DNA of 64,000 nucleotides from Stenomitos frigidus_A (lineage in GTDB: Bacteria > Cyanobacteriota > Cyanobacteriia > Leptolyngbyales > Leptolyngbyaceae). The stretch spans positions 1 to 64,000 of the forward strand of contig NZ_CAWNSW010000105.1 of assembly GCF_963877135.1 (NCBI RefSeq). The letters are read 5' to 3'. Positions 17,201 through 23,708 of this stretch are shown here, in pieces; the stretch's first letter is position 1, and each line of letters begins with the position of its first letter. The notes beneath the pieces were generated by a model. That model searched no databases and was not told where the DNA came from. It worked only from the letters and a program-made list of their open reading frames with translations. The position numbers and the translations under genes are program-made.

Positions 17201-17471
17201 AGAAGAAGCGTTTACTGCCGTCACTCAGATGAAGCCAGATGTGCTGGTCAGCGATATTGGGATGCCAACGGTCGATGGTTATATGTTGCTGCGACAGGTG
17301 AGAACCTTACCGCTCGACCAGGGTGGGCATACGCCTGCGATCGCGCTGACGGCCTATGCGGGAGAAACGGATTATCAGCGATCGCTCGACGCTGGCTTCC
17401 AAAAGCATCTTGCCAAGCCTATAGACCCAACCGTACTGGTGAACGCGATCGCCAGCTTGATTCAGCGGTGA
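14262..17471 (+). CDS. multi-PAS hybrid sensor histidine kinase
   Basis: A membrane-bound hybrid kinase of about 1069 residues. The N-terminus has four transmembrane segments in a DUF4118-like arrangement (about residues 18-115). PAS domains follow at about 135-250, 310-420, 428-552 and 560-685, with a coiled coil rich in Glu/Leu between the first two. HisKA carries the phospho-acceptor histidine in LSHELRS near residue 712. HATPase_c runs about 815-930, with N-box NLLSNAVKF and GGLGLGLAIVRQL. The receiver domain at about 948-1065 has its phospho-acceptor Asp in VSDIGMP near residue 998. ATG 14262 follows an AGG. No separate response regulator lies adjacent. The signal is unknown, though PAS domains often sense redox, light or small ligands. 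Phosphate may pass on to an unlinked regulator. Confidence 0.9.
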   Translation: MMRAMRVNVPFKTFIMRSHVLPYGVAALAVTIALILTHLLYALLNPLIYSFFYAAVAVSAWRGGLKPGLLAIALSTLYSLFFLVAPLYSFRITSIRHLVQLLTFLLVSLLITVLCTQLQAAKRRSDHSLKLLRDSERRFSRLSEANVIGIITVDLKGAIVEANDAFLSMLGYTQEELRAGRLNWHALIPSDQLEVHERSMYALRTTKVSTPFETAYNRKDGTCIPVLVGSALVNETTVSSFILDISAQQAALRERKQAEAALLEVNARLEQHGTELAVTNEELETTLEELRIAEEELLRQNERLRTEQQRYQDLFDFAPDGYLVTDTAGIIQEANQAVTTDLAAGLVGQPLFNFIATQDLEVFRDRFNQLTEPLPVPQTQVWVMQLQPRQQQPFPAELTVRRVYDFTGGVSSVRWLIRDITERKRAEAKLRESESLYRTIGETLDYGIWVCDPDGRNVYASDSFLQLVGLTQAQCSESGWGHVLHPDDAERTIAAWTECVRTEGTWDIEHRFRGVDGNWHPILARGMPVRNSDGAIIAWAGINLDISRQKQAEVALRQSEERYRYLAELIPQLVWTASTEGALLDVNQRWLDFTGLTYTQAQTDDWQAIVYPDDIPTLSEHWQAAQASGTYYRAEGRMRRSDGVFRWHLHQAVPLKNEQGQVLKWFGTATDIDDQKRLEQQRARILQQEQVAREAAENANRIKDEFLAVLSHELRSPLNPILGWSRLLQTRKLDEAQTTEALKTIERNARLQAELIEDLLDVSRILQGKLSLNVAPVVLTTIIQAAIETVRLAAEAKAIQIETQLEPDVRLVAGDANRLQQVVWNLLSNAVKFTPTEGRVDIRLEQLDSQAQITVADTGKGISPDFLPYVFDYFRQAEGATTRSVGGLGLGLAIVRQLVELHGGTICAESPGEGHGATFTVRLPLMPTQASNQPALSPSETCPDLNGVNVLVVDDDADARVLTTFLLEQHGATVTAVASAEEAFTAVTQMKPDVLVSDIGMPTVDGYMLLRQVRTLPLDQGGHTPAIALTAYAGETDYQRSLDAGFQKHLAKPIDPTVLVNAIASLIQR

Positions 17472-17531
17472 AGAGAATGCATAAGCTGTCTTTTGCTGAG
17501 CCAAATAAAGTTTGCTAAACCCGCCCCTACA

Positions 17532-18218
17532 TTAGCTGCGAAATAGTCTACTGTACTGGGTTTCGTGCTTCATACTCGCCAGCGACAGCCCCCAACTGCA
17601 GCTTGTTAAGTCTTCGTCTGGCAGTGTCAAGATCGCCTCAGCTGCGTGTTGGATGACGGGTTGAAGGTGCAACAGCAGTTGTTGTCCTGCTGTTTGCCCT
17701 AGCGGAATGAGCTTGACACCCGCATTGACTAAGTTCATGGCCCAGCTATGCAAATAGCCCAGCATGGCTGGCTGCAGATCGATTTGCCAATGAGCCGCTG
17801 CAAGGGCAAACGCGATCGCAAAGTGACAGCCCTCTTGTTGCAAAAAGGCATATGGCTCCTCTAGCAGGTGCAAATCGTGCAACAGCCGTACGAGCGATCG
17901 ACCCATCTGCAAACTTTGTAGCCGCAATTCTTCCGTTTCCCGTGCCGCTGACAGCCAGTGGTTCCAGTCGCTCACGGTCTGCCATTCACCGGCTTGATGG
18001 GCTCTGTAAGCTCTGACCATAATCGCTGCTTCAACGCGAATCGCCCCCCACTGCAACTCTTGTACCATCCACGTTTCCAGTGCGTTGCGATCGTCAAGGT
18101 TGCTAGCTTCAACCAGCGCTTCAATGCCTTCAGAGTAGCTATAAGCCCCCACTGGCAAAGCCGGACTCGCTAACTGTAGTAAATGCAGGAGTGCAAAAGG
18201 TTCAATTTTGTCCTTCAT
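17532..18218 (-). CDS. ureF: urease accessory protein UreF
   Basis: UreF is part of the UreDFG(E) complex that loads nickel into urease. The family start LLQLASPALPVGAYSYSEG and the helical pattern with QMGRSLVRL and NLVNAGVKLIPLGQT are clear. The length of 228 residues is usual. It lies 21 bases downstream of ureE, so the two form an operon. ureG, which often follows ureF, is not present here, because the next gene on the left is a convergent histidine kinase. The structural urease genes are elsewhere. Confidence 0.95.
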   Translation of the reverse strand: MKDKIEPFALLHLLQLASPALPVGAYSYSEGIEALVEASNLDDRNALETWMVQELQWGAIRVEAAIMVRAYRAHQAGEWQTVSDWNHWLSAARETEELRLQSLQMGRSLVRLLHDLHLLEEPYAFLQQEGCHFAIAFALAAAHWQIDLQPAMLGYLHSWAMNLVNAGVKLIPLGQTAGQQLLLHLQPVIQHAAEAILTLPDEDLTSCSWGLSLASMKHETQYSRLFRS

Positions 18219-18239
18219 CTTTGTCTCTTAGGAACTTTT

Positions 18240-18710
18240 TTAATGACTATGCCCATACGCTCCTGTTTCGGGTTGAAACGGCTGTACTTCTTCAACGACC
18301 TGCAGCCCTCGATGCTCTAGCATGTCGCGTAGAACGGGATCGGGAGACAACCGTAAGTAGGTTGGTTGAATCTCTAGCGGGACATGGCGGTTGCCCAAAT
18401 GATAAACCGCTTGCAGGAGTTGCAGTGCAGCCTCAGCCCGTACGGTGAGAACGGGTTCTGGTTTGGCAAGCACCCGCACCACTAAACCCTCTTCAGATTG
18501 CAATAAATCACCATCACGCAGCACTGTCCCTCTTGGTAATTGAAGGTACACGGGTTGCCCTTCTGTGCTGCCAAAGTGGTGACGCGATCGCGTCCGCTCA
18601 TCTGCTGTCAATGCCAATGTTAAAGCCGCTGTCGTTTCTGAAGCTGCCGTTAAGCGTTGCGTAAGTGTTGTGATCACGGCTCCAACTGGAATCTTAATGT
18701 ATTCATGCAC
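18240..18710 (-). CDS. ureE: urease accessory protein UreE
   Basis: UreE is the nickel metallochaperone that delivers Ni2+ for urease assembly. The N-terminal peptide-binding domain includes LTLTADERTRSRHHF-like residues (ALTADERTRSRHHFG) and LPRGTVLRDGDLL. The C-terminal metal-binding domain has YHLGNRHVPLEI, the family's conserved Ni-site histidine region, and GAYGHSH at the end. The tail is short in histidine compared with Klebsiella UreE. The start is GTG at 18710. It is the first gene of a two-gene operon with ureF. Confidence 0.94.
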   Translation of the reverse strand: MHEYIKIPVGAVITTLTQRLTAASETTAALTLALTADERTRSRHHFGSTEGQPVYLQLPRGTVLRDGDLLQSEEGLVVRVLAKPEPVLTVRAEAALQLLQAVYHLGNRHVPLEIQPTYLRLSPDPVLRDMLEHRGLQVVEEVQPFQPETGAYGHSH

Positions 18711-19109
18711 AGCAAGAGTTTAATGCATTCAAGTAGCTTTGCTAAAGCCATAACAATCTTTTCCGGAATGATGTAATTTTTTGAGGGATCTAAATACGTT
18801 CGTATGCTCACCCGTGCTTGACCCGGTGTGAGCATACATCAGGTTGCTGAGACAGCGGTTTTGGCTGACTCAGCATTGAGTGCAAGCATTTCAGGCTCTA
18901 TCGACCAAACTATGCGAAATCAGACGAAATTACGAGGAAAAGCTTGCTAGATAAGAGTTTGAAGTCCTTTCCGATTAACAAGAATGTCTTTGTGGCTGAG
19001 ATCCTTTACTGGCAAGGGTTTCAAGCTAATTGAGACCTAAATCAGCATAATAGGAACGATAGAGCCGCATTTCACCAAGCGTTCATTCAGCCTCACTGGA
19101 CAGACACCA
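18711..19109. other. divergent intergenic region with an inverted repeat
   Basis: About 400 bases between ureE (minus) and a LuxR-type gene (plus). A 10-base inverted repeat, GTATGCTCAC at 18802-18811 and GTGAGCATAC at 18828-18837, could be an operator or a hairpin in the ureE leader. No gene is seen. Promoters for both flanking genes must lie here. Confidence 0.45.
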
Positions 19110-19670
19110 ATGCACACGGTAACTTCTACCCTTAAACAACCTTCGTTGCTTCAAGCTTTACTGGAAGGGTTTATTGACGGCGTACTGATACTGACTGATC
19201 AGGGGGAGTGGATCCATGCAAACGATCGCGCTCGTCGCATTTGTAACCAACTGACTCAAGGTCTGGCTCAGCCCGATCGCGTACCGCAAGAAATCTGGCG
19301 GACGTGTCAAGGCTTAATCGGTAGCCTCAAGCGCTATCCACAGACTGCTGTGACGTTCGAGGATGAGATTATCACTGGCAAAACAGTGTCTTATCGTATC
19401 CGCGCACAATGGTTGAATTTAGAGCTGTGGCAACATCCCTGCCTACTCATCACGCTAGAGGATCAGGTTCAATCGATACAGAGTACGGCGATCGCTGAAG
19501 GGCAGCAGTATCAGTTGACGCCGCGCGAACTAGATGTCTGGCTGCGCTATCGCGCTAGCTACACCTATAAAGAGATTGCAACAGAGCTGTATATCACCCA
19601 CAACACAGTGAAGAAACACATGAAAAATATTTTCGCTAAACGACAGATGGCGATCGCGATCGCAGACTAG
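19110..19670 (+). CDS. LuxR-type transcriptional regulator with PAS-like sensor
   Basis: The C-terminal 60 residues form a LuxR-type helix-turn-helix. It reads YQLTPRELDVWLRY, then YKEIATELYITHNTVKKHM as the DNA-reading helix region, then KNIFAKRQM. The N-terminal part (about residues 12-115) looks like a PAS domain, with GFIDGVLILTDQGEWIHAND at its start. There is no receiver domain, so it is a one-component regulator. It stands alone between ureEF and the XRE-cupin gene, with which it converges. The target is unknown. It may act on the urease or histidine kinase genes, but nothing in the sequence proves that. Confidence 0.82.
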   Translation: MHTVTSTLKQPSLLQALLEGFIDGVLILTDQGEWIHANDRARRICNQLTQGLAQPDRVPQEIWRTCQGLIGSLKRYPQTAVTFEDEIITGKTVSYRIRAQWLNLELWQHPCLLITLEDQVQSIQSTAIAEGQQYQLTPRELDVWLRYRASYTYKEIATELYITHNTVKKHMKNIFAKRQMAIAIAD

Positions 19671-19756
19671 CAATCGGCTTTCCATGCGGTTGTTCTTTGT
19701 CCAATTGGATGTGGGTCCAATGCAGCGATCGTGGCTGTAGGGGGCATTGCCCTGTC

Positions 19757-20383
19757 CTACGCATCCGTAGGCAGCATTGAATAGTAAATAATGGCAAGGA
19801 AGCGAATGGGTAAGGTAATCAGCTTTTCGGGGCCGTGAGGAATATCGCCGCGAAAGGTCAGAGAATCGCCCGGTTCCAGCAGATAGGTGGATTGCCCGTG
19901 ACGATATTCGATCGCGCCTTCCAGCATATAAATGAACTCCGTACCGGGATGCTCAAAGGTGGGAAACACTTCGGAGGCATCATCCATTGTGATCAGGAAG
20001 GGCTCGAAGAGTTTTGTGGGTCCCTGATCGTATGCCAACAGATGATAGGTGTGACCGCGTTTGGTGCCCCGACGCACCACTTCCATCCCTTCACCCTGTT
20101 TGACCAGTTGGGCACTCCCAGCAGGGATGTTGTAGTTGCGAAACAGCGTTGCCAATGACACGCCTAGCGCACTGGCGAGTTTAGCCAACGTTTCTAGACT
20201 GGTTGCGGTTTGCGCATTTTCGATCTTGGACAACATGCCACGCGAAATGCCGACCTGTTCAGATACTTCGGCGATCGTCAATCCATGCCGCTGTCGCAAG
20301 TCACGAATAGTGTTGCCCACATAGCGCTCTAATGTATGGTCAGAGACAGTTTGCTCAGGCTTCCCTGTCATTGCATCTGCCAT
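19757..20383 (-). CDS. XRE-cupin transcriptional regulator of the methylamine cluster
   Basis: An N-terminal XRE helix-turn-helix (about residues 22-78, LRQRHGLTIAEVSEQVGIS and MLSKIENAQ) is followed by a cupin effector domain (about 100-205). The cupin metal-binding pattern shows in FEHPGTEFIYMLEGAIEY and GDSLTFRGDIPHGPE. It is divergent from the purU-mgd-gmaS-mgs genes, and regulators of this architecture are typical next to sarcosine-oxidase/NMG clusters. It probably senses a cluster metabolite through the cupin domain and controls both directions from the shared intergenic region, where an 11-base inverted repeat lies. Whether it represses or activates cannot be told. Confidence 0.88.
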   Translation of the reverse strand: MADAMTGKPEQTVSDHTLERYVGNTIRDLRQRHGLTIAEVSEQVGISRGMLSKIENAQTATSLETLAKLASALGVSLATLFRNYNIPAGSAQLVKQGEGMEVVRRGTKRGHTYHLLAYDQGPTKLFEPFLITMDDASEVFPTFEHPGTEFIYMLEGAIEYRHGQSTYLLEPGDSLTFRGDIPHGPEKLITLPIRFLAIIYYSMLPTDA

Positions 20384-20442
20384 CGTTTACCTCAATGGGA
20401 CTGACGCAGAAACCGTGTTTCTGTCATGGAAAGACGCCGTAA

Positions 20443-20473
20443 GCATCCAGGTTGCATCCACAAACCTGGATGC
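20443..20473. promoter_or_regulatory. candidate operator, 11-base inverted repeat
   Basis: GCATCCAGGTT (20443-20453) and AACCTGGATGC (20463-20473) form a perfect inverted repeat with a nine-base spacer. It lies in the divergent region between the XRE-cupin regulator and purU, upstream of the purU promoter candidate. This suits a binding site for that regulator. The half-site also forms GGATG...CATCC followed by six T (20468-20492), so a weak attenuator-like hairpin is the alternative. Confidence 0.45.
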
Positions 20474-20512
20474 TCTCAAACATCCTTTTTTGGATAATAG
20501 CAGGAATTTTAG

Positions 20513-20541
20513 TTGACATATATGAATCAAAACGGGATGAT
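20513..20541 (+). promoter_or_regulatory. candidate promoter of purU and the downstream cluster
   Basis: TTGACA at 20513-20518 is followed after 17 bases by GATGAT at 20536-20541 (four of six matches to TATAAT). This gives a sigma-70-type promoter about 36 bases upstream of the purU ATG. Confidence 0.45.
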
Positions 20542-20576
20542 AAGCACTGAAGTTGCCTCAACGGAACGGGAATCCG

Positions 20577-21437
20577 ATGTCTTCTGTTCGACGCTATACT
20601 TTGACCCTTTCGTGCCCCGATCGCGTGGGTATTGTGGCAGCCGTGAGCACCTTTGTTGCCAATCATCAGGGGTGGATTGTCGAAGCGCAGCACCACGCCG
20701 ATCAGGTAGTCCAACGGTTTTTTATGCGGCAAGAAATTCTCGCCGATTCGCTTCCCTTTGGCATTGAGACGTTTCGGGAGCAGTTTGCGCCGATCGCCGA
20801 GTCCTTTCAGATGGATTGGAAAATTACCGATTCGGCACAGAAAAAGCGAGTAGTCATTCTGGTCTCGAAACTAGAGCATTGCTTGTATGACGTGCTGGCT
20901 CGGTGGCAAAGTGGCGAACTGGATGTGGAAATTCCCTGCGTTATTTCTAATCATGATGTCTTTCGTAAGTTTGTGGAGTGGCATGACATTCCCTTTCACT
21001 ATGTACCCGTGACGCCGGCAACTAAGGCAGACGCGTTTGCTAAAGTGATACATTTGTTTGAGCGTGTCGAGGGAGATGTGATGGTGTTGGCGCGGTATAT
21101 GCAGGTGTTGTCGCCAGAGATGTGCGATCACTATTCTGGACGCATTATTAACATCCATCATTCCTTTTTGCCGTCGTTTGTGGGTGCGAAACCATACCAT
21201 CAGGCGTATGAACGAGGCGTGAAATTAACGGGTGCAACCTGTCACTACGTCACGGCAGATCTTGATGCAGGGCCCATCATTGAGCAGGATGTGATTCGCA
21301 TTGACCACTCTGATTCTGTTGAAGATTTGGTGCGTTATGGCAAAGATATTGAGAAAACGGTTCTGGCAAGAGGCTTGCGTTATCACGTTGAAGATCGCGT
21401 GCTGGTGCATGGCAACAAGACCGTCGTGTTTCGTTAG
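20577..21437 (+). CDS. purU: formyltetrahydrofolate deformylase
   Basis: PurU hydrolyses 10-formyl-tetrahydrofolate to formate and tetrahydrofolate. The N-terminal ACT domain (about residues 5-80, YTLTLSCPDRVGIVAAVSTF) precedes a formyltransferase-fold domain. The catalytic residues sit in the blocks ISNHDVF, INIHHSFLPSFVGAKPY and DLDAGPIIEQ. I start at ATG 20577 rather than the in-frame TTG 20553. As first gene of the cluster it would drain one-carbon units made when N-methylglutamate is demethylated, regenerate tetrahydrofolate and release formate. The gap to mgdA is only 24 bases, so co-transcription is likely. Confidence 0.95.
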   Translation: MSSVRRYTLTLSCPDRVGIVAAVSTFVANHQGWIVEAQHHADQVVQRFFMRQEILADSLPFGIETFREQFAPIAESFQMDWKITDSAQKKRVVILVSKLEHCLYDVLARWQSGELDVEIPCVISNHDVFRKFVEWHDIPFHYVPVTPATKADAFAKVIHLFERVEGDVMVLARYMQVLSPEMCDHYSGRIINIHHSFLPSFVGAKPYHQAYERGVKLTGATCHYVTADLDAGPIIEQDVIRIDHSDSVEDLVRYGKDIEKTVLARGLRYHVEDRVLVHGNKTVVFR

Positions 21438-21461
21438 ATTGTATTTTGATCAGAAAAAGCC

Positions 21462-22703
21462 ATGCCCTTGCGTCTGCTGAAATTTGGTTTTTCTAACAAG
21501 TACCCGGAACCCCGGATGTTTCGGCAACCCGATCGCCTCAAGTCGAGCTATGACGCGGTGATCATCGGTGCGGGTGGGCATGGACTTGCCGCAGCCTACT
21601 ATCTGGCGCGCGATCATGGGATGCATAACGTTGCCGTACTGGAAAAAGGCTACATCGGTGGTGGCAATACGGGGCGCAACACGACGATCATTCGCTCCAA
21701 CTACCTTACACCTGAAGGCGTAAAGTTCTACGATGAATCGGTGCGTCTCTGGCAGGACTTAGCGCAGGATTTCGACCTGAATTTATTTTATTCCACACGG
21801 GGACACTTTACGCTGGCACATACCGATGCCTCGGTGCGAACCATGCGCTGGCGATCGGAGGTCAACAAGCACTTTGGCATTGATAGCGAACTGGTCGATG
21901 CCGATGCCGTGCAAGAAGCCTGTCCACACATGGATATTACCTGTGGTGGACAGGCTCCCATTCTAGGCGCACTCTATCATGCGCCGGGAAGCATTGCTCG
22001 TCATGATGCAGTGGCTTGGGGCTATGGGCGTGGAGCCGATCAACGCGGTGTGGAAATCCATCAACAAACAGAGGTCTTAGGCATCACTGTGGAATCTGGT
22101 CGAGTGACAGGTGTGGAAACGTCACGGGGTAAGATTTCTACGTCACGAGTGTTATGCGCGGTGGCTGGATCAACCCCCCGGTTGCTGGACATGGTGGGGC
22201 TGCGATCGCCTCTCTACATCCATCCCCTGCAAGCAATGGTCAGCGAACCAATGAAAGCATGGCTTGATCCCATCATTGTTTCGGGTAGTCTCCATGTCTA
22301 CGTCAGCCAAACGGCGCGGGGAGAACTGGTGATGGGTGCGTCGCTTGACCCCTATGAATTGCATTCCACCCGATCAACTCTCGATTTTGTGGAAGGCTTA
22401 GCGGCTCACATGCTGGAACTCTTTCCCTTCCTGTCGCACGTCAAGGTAGTGCGGCAATGGGCGGGTATGGCAGACATGACTCCAGACTTTGCGCCCATTA
22501 TGGGAAAAACCGCGATCGACGGCTTCTATCTCGACTCTGGTTGGGGCACCTGGGGTTTCAAAGCAACCCCTGTTGCCGGTAAGACGATGGCCTCTACGGT
22601 AGCGAACGATCGCAATCATGAGTTGATTGAGGACTTTTCCCTCGATCGCTTCGCTAACTATGCCCTGGTTGGTGAAAAGGGTGCAGCATCGGTAGGACAT
22701 TGA
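21462..22703 (+). CDS. mgdA: N-methylglutamate dehydrogenase subunit A (sarcosine oxidase beta-like)
   Basis: This is an FAD-dependent amine oxidoreductase of the DAO fold, 413 residues. The dinucleotide-binding motif IIGAGGHGLAAAYYLAR lies near residues 34-50. GGGNTGRNTTIIRSNY and the C-terminal GFYLDSGWGTWGFKATPVAG are landmarks of the beta subunit of heterotetrameric sarcosine oxidases. In the NMG pathway the homologous MgdA oxidises N-methylglutamate. I name it mgdA because the neighbouring gmaS and mgsABC genes complete that pathway. A true sarcosine oxidase is the alternative. The protein is cytoplasmic. It is followed after 42 bases of G-rich sequence by a monooxygenase-like gene that interrupts the usual A-B order. 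Confidence 0.85.
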   Translation: MPLRLLKFGFSNKYPEPRMFRQPDRLKSSYDAVIIGAGGHGLAAAYYLARDHGMHNVAVLEKGYIGGGNTGRNTTIIRSNYLTPEGVKFYDESVRLWQDLAQDFDLNLFYSTRGHFTLAHTDASVRTMRWRSEVNKHFGIDSELVDADAVQEACPHMDITCGGQAPILGALYHAPGSIARHDAVAWGYGRGADQRGVEIHQQTEVLGITVESGRVTGVETSRGKISTSRVLCAVAGSTPRLLDMVGLRSPLYIHPLQAMVSEPMKAWLDPIIVSGSLHVYVSQTARGELVMGASLDPYELHSTRSTLDFVEGLAAHMLELFPFLSHVKVVRQWAGMADMTPDFAPIMGKTAIDGFYLDSGWGTWGFKATPVAGKTMASTVANDRNHELIEDFSLDRFANYALVGEKGAASVGH

Positions 22704-22745
22704 TTGGGGGAGTGGGGAGTGGGGAGTCGGAATTGAGGAGGGTTT

Positions 22746-23048
22746 ATGGTGCTTGAGGTGGCGATGTTGATGGTCAAAAGTGGTCTGGAGCAGGCGTTTG
22801 AAACCTCGTTCCGGCAAGCATCTTTCTTGATAGCATCCATGCCGGGGTATGACTCTCATGAACTCCATCAATGCCTTGAAGTGCCCGGAAAATATTTACT
22901 GTTGGTGCGATGGCAGGCATTGGAAGATCATACGATTGGCTTTCGGGAATCACCCACTTATCAAAAATGGAAACAGCTTCTCCATCACTTTTATGAACCT
23001 TTTCCAGTGGTCGAGCATTTTACAGAAGTCCTTAGTTGGAAGCGGTAG
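22746..23048 (+). CDS. antibiotic biosynthesis monooxygenase (ABM) domain protein
   Basis: The 100 residues match the ABM/dimeric alpha-beta barrel pattern (EVAMLMVKSGLEQAFETSFRQ, a conserved HELHQCLEVPGKYLLLVRW, and a final helix with FRESPTYQKWKQLL). ABM proteins are small dimeric enzymes, including heme-degrading and quinol monooxygenases, or sensors. It sits between mgdA and the phosphatase gene on the same strand, an uncommon position within an NMG cluster, and could be a passenger or could protect against an intermediate. No heme-binding motif is evident. GAGG upstream supports the ATG. Confidence 0.75.
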   Translation: MVLEVAMLMVKSGLEQAFETSFRQASFLIASMPGYDSHELHQCLEVPGKYLLLVRWQALEDHTIGFRESPTYQKWKQLLHHFYEPFPVVEHFTEVLSWKR

Positions 23049-23081
23049 GGGTGAAGGATTCCGGTAAATGTGATGGAGCTT

Positions 23082-23411
23082 ATGAAGAAATTGCTCTTTG
23101 TGTGCGGCAAAAATCATCTACGTAGCCCGACCGCTGAAATGCTTTTCTCGCGCTATGAGGGTTTAGAGGTTGCATCGGCAGGAATCGATCGGGATGCAGA
23201 CACACCACTATCTAACGAAGCAATCCAATGGGCAGATATTATCTTTGTGATGGAGAACGTACACCGAAGTAAGCTCTCAAAAAAGTTTCAGCGTCATCTC
23301 AATGGTAAACGAATCGTTTGTTTGGATATTCGTGATGAGTATGAGTATATGGAACCAGCTTTGGTAGAACTCCTTGAGAGAAAAGTATTGCCGCTGTTAG
23401 GCACCTTTTAG
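23082..23411 (+). CDS. low-molecular-weight protein phosphatase family protein
   Basis: The N-terminus LLFVCGKNHLRSPTAEMLFS carries the C(X)5R(S/T) phosphatase loop of low-molecular-weight protein tyrosine phosphatases. The short length (109 residues) and the ending with LDIRDEYEYMEPALVELL match the truncated family sometimes listed under COG4551. The classical DPW/DPY acid loop is not obvious and may be replaced by DIRDEYEY. I start at ATG 23082 because GGAG precedes it, although GTG 23070 is also open. Its substrate is unknown. It lies between an ABM gene and mgdB and is probably part of the same transcript. Confidence 0.75.
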   Translation: MKKLLFVCGKNHLRSPTAEMLFSRYEGLEVASAGIDRDADTPLSNEAIQWADIIFVMENVHRSKLSKKFQRHLNGKRIVCLDIRDEYEYMEPALVELLERKVLPLLGTF

Positions 23412-23432
23412 CATTGAGAAAAACGACCTGTG

Positions 23433-23708
23433 ATGGATGGGATGAGCATGAAATTAATGGTGTGTCCAATTAACGGTACTCGACCGCTTTCTGAATTTGT
23501 GTATGGCGGCGAAGTACGTCCCATGCCCGATCCACAGTCATTAGATGATGCAATGTGGGCAGATTATGTGTTTAACCGTAATGGTGCCGCAGGTGTGAAG
23601 CAAGAATGGTGGTGCCATACGCCGAGCAATACCTGGTTTTTGGTCGATCGCAATACCCTAACCGATGAAATTCTTCGCACCTATTTGTTCAGTGAGGATG
23701 CAGCATGA
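23433..23708 (+). CDS. mgdB: N-methylglutamate dehydrogenase subunit B (sarcosine oxidase delta-like)
   Basis: The protein matches the small delta subunit of heterotetrameric sarcosine oxidase, a zinc-ribbon subunit that helps assemble the complex. Landmarks are the start VCPINGTRPLSEFVYGGEVRP and EWWCHTPSNTWFLVDRNT. The family's zinc ligands are normally two cysteines in a CPxC-type motif plus a His and a Cys near 'H..GC..WF'. Here CPIN has lost the second cysteine and the later GC is SN, so zinc binding is probably lost or altered. Several ATG codons are possible (23433, 23448). The gene overlaps mgdC in ATGA, which implies tight coupling. Confidence 0.8.
   Translation: MDGMSMKLMVCPINGTRPLSEFVYGGEVRPMPDPQSLDDAMWADYVFNRNGAAGVKQEWWCHTPSNTWFLVDRNTLTDEILRTYLFSEDAA

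Noticed and set aside
22703..22746. G-rich AGTGGGGAGT repeats here and at 63840-63880 as regulatory elements
   Set aside because: Short low-complexity repeats of this kind are common between cyanobacterial genes, and nothing ties them to a function.
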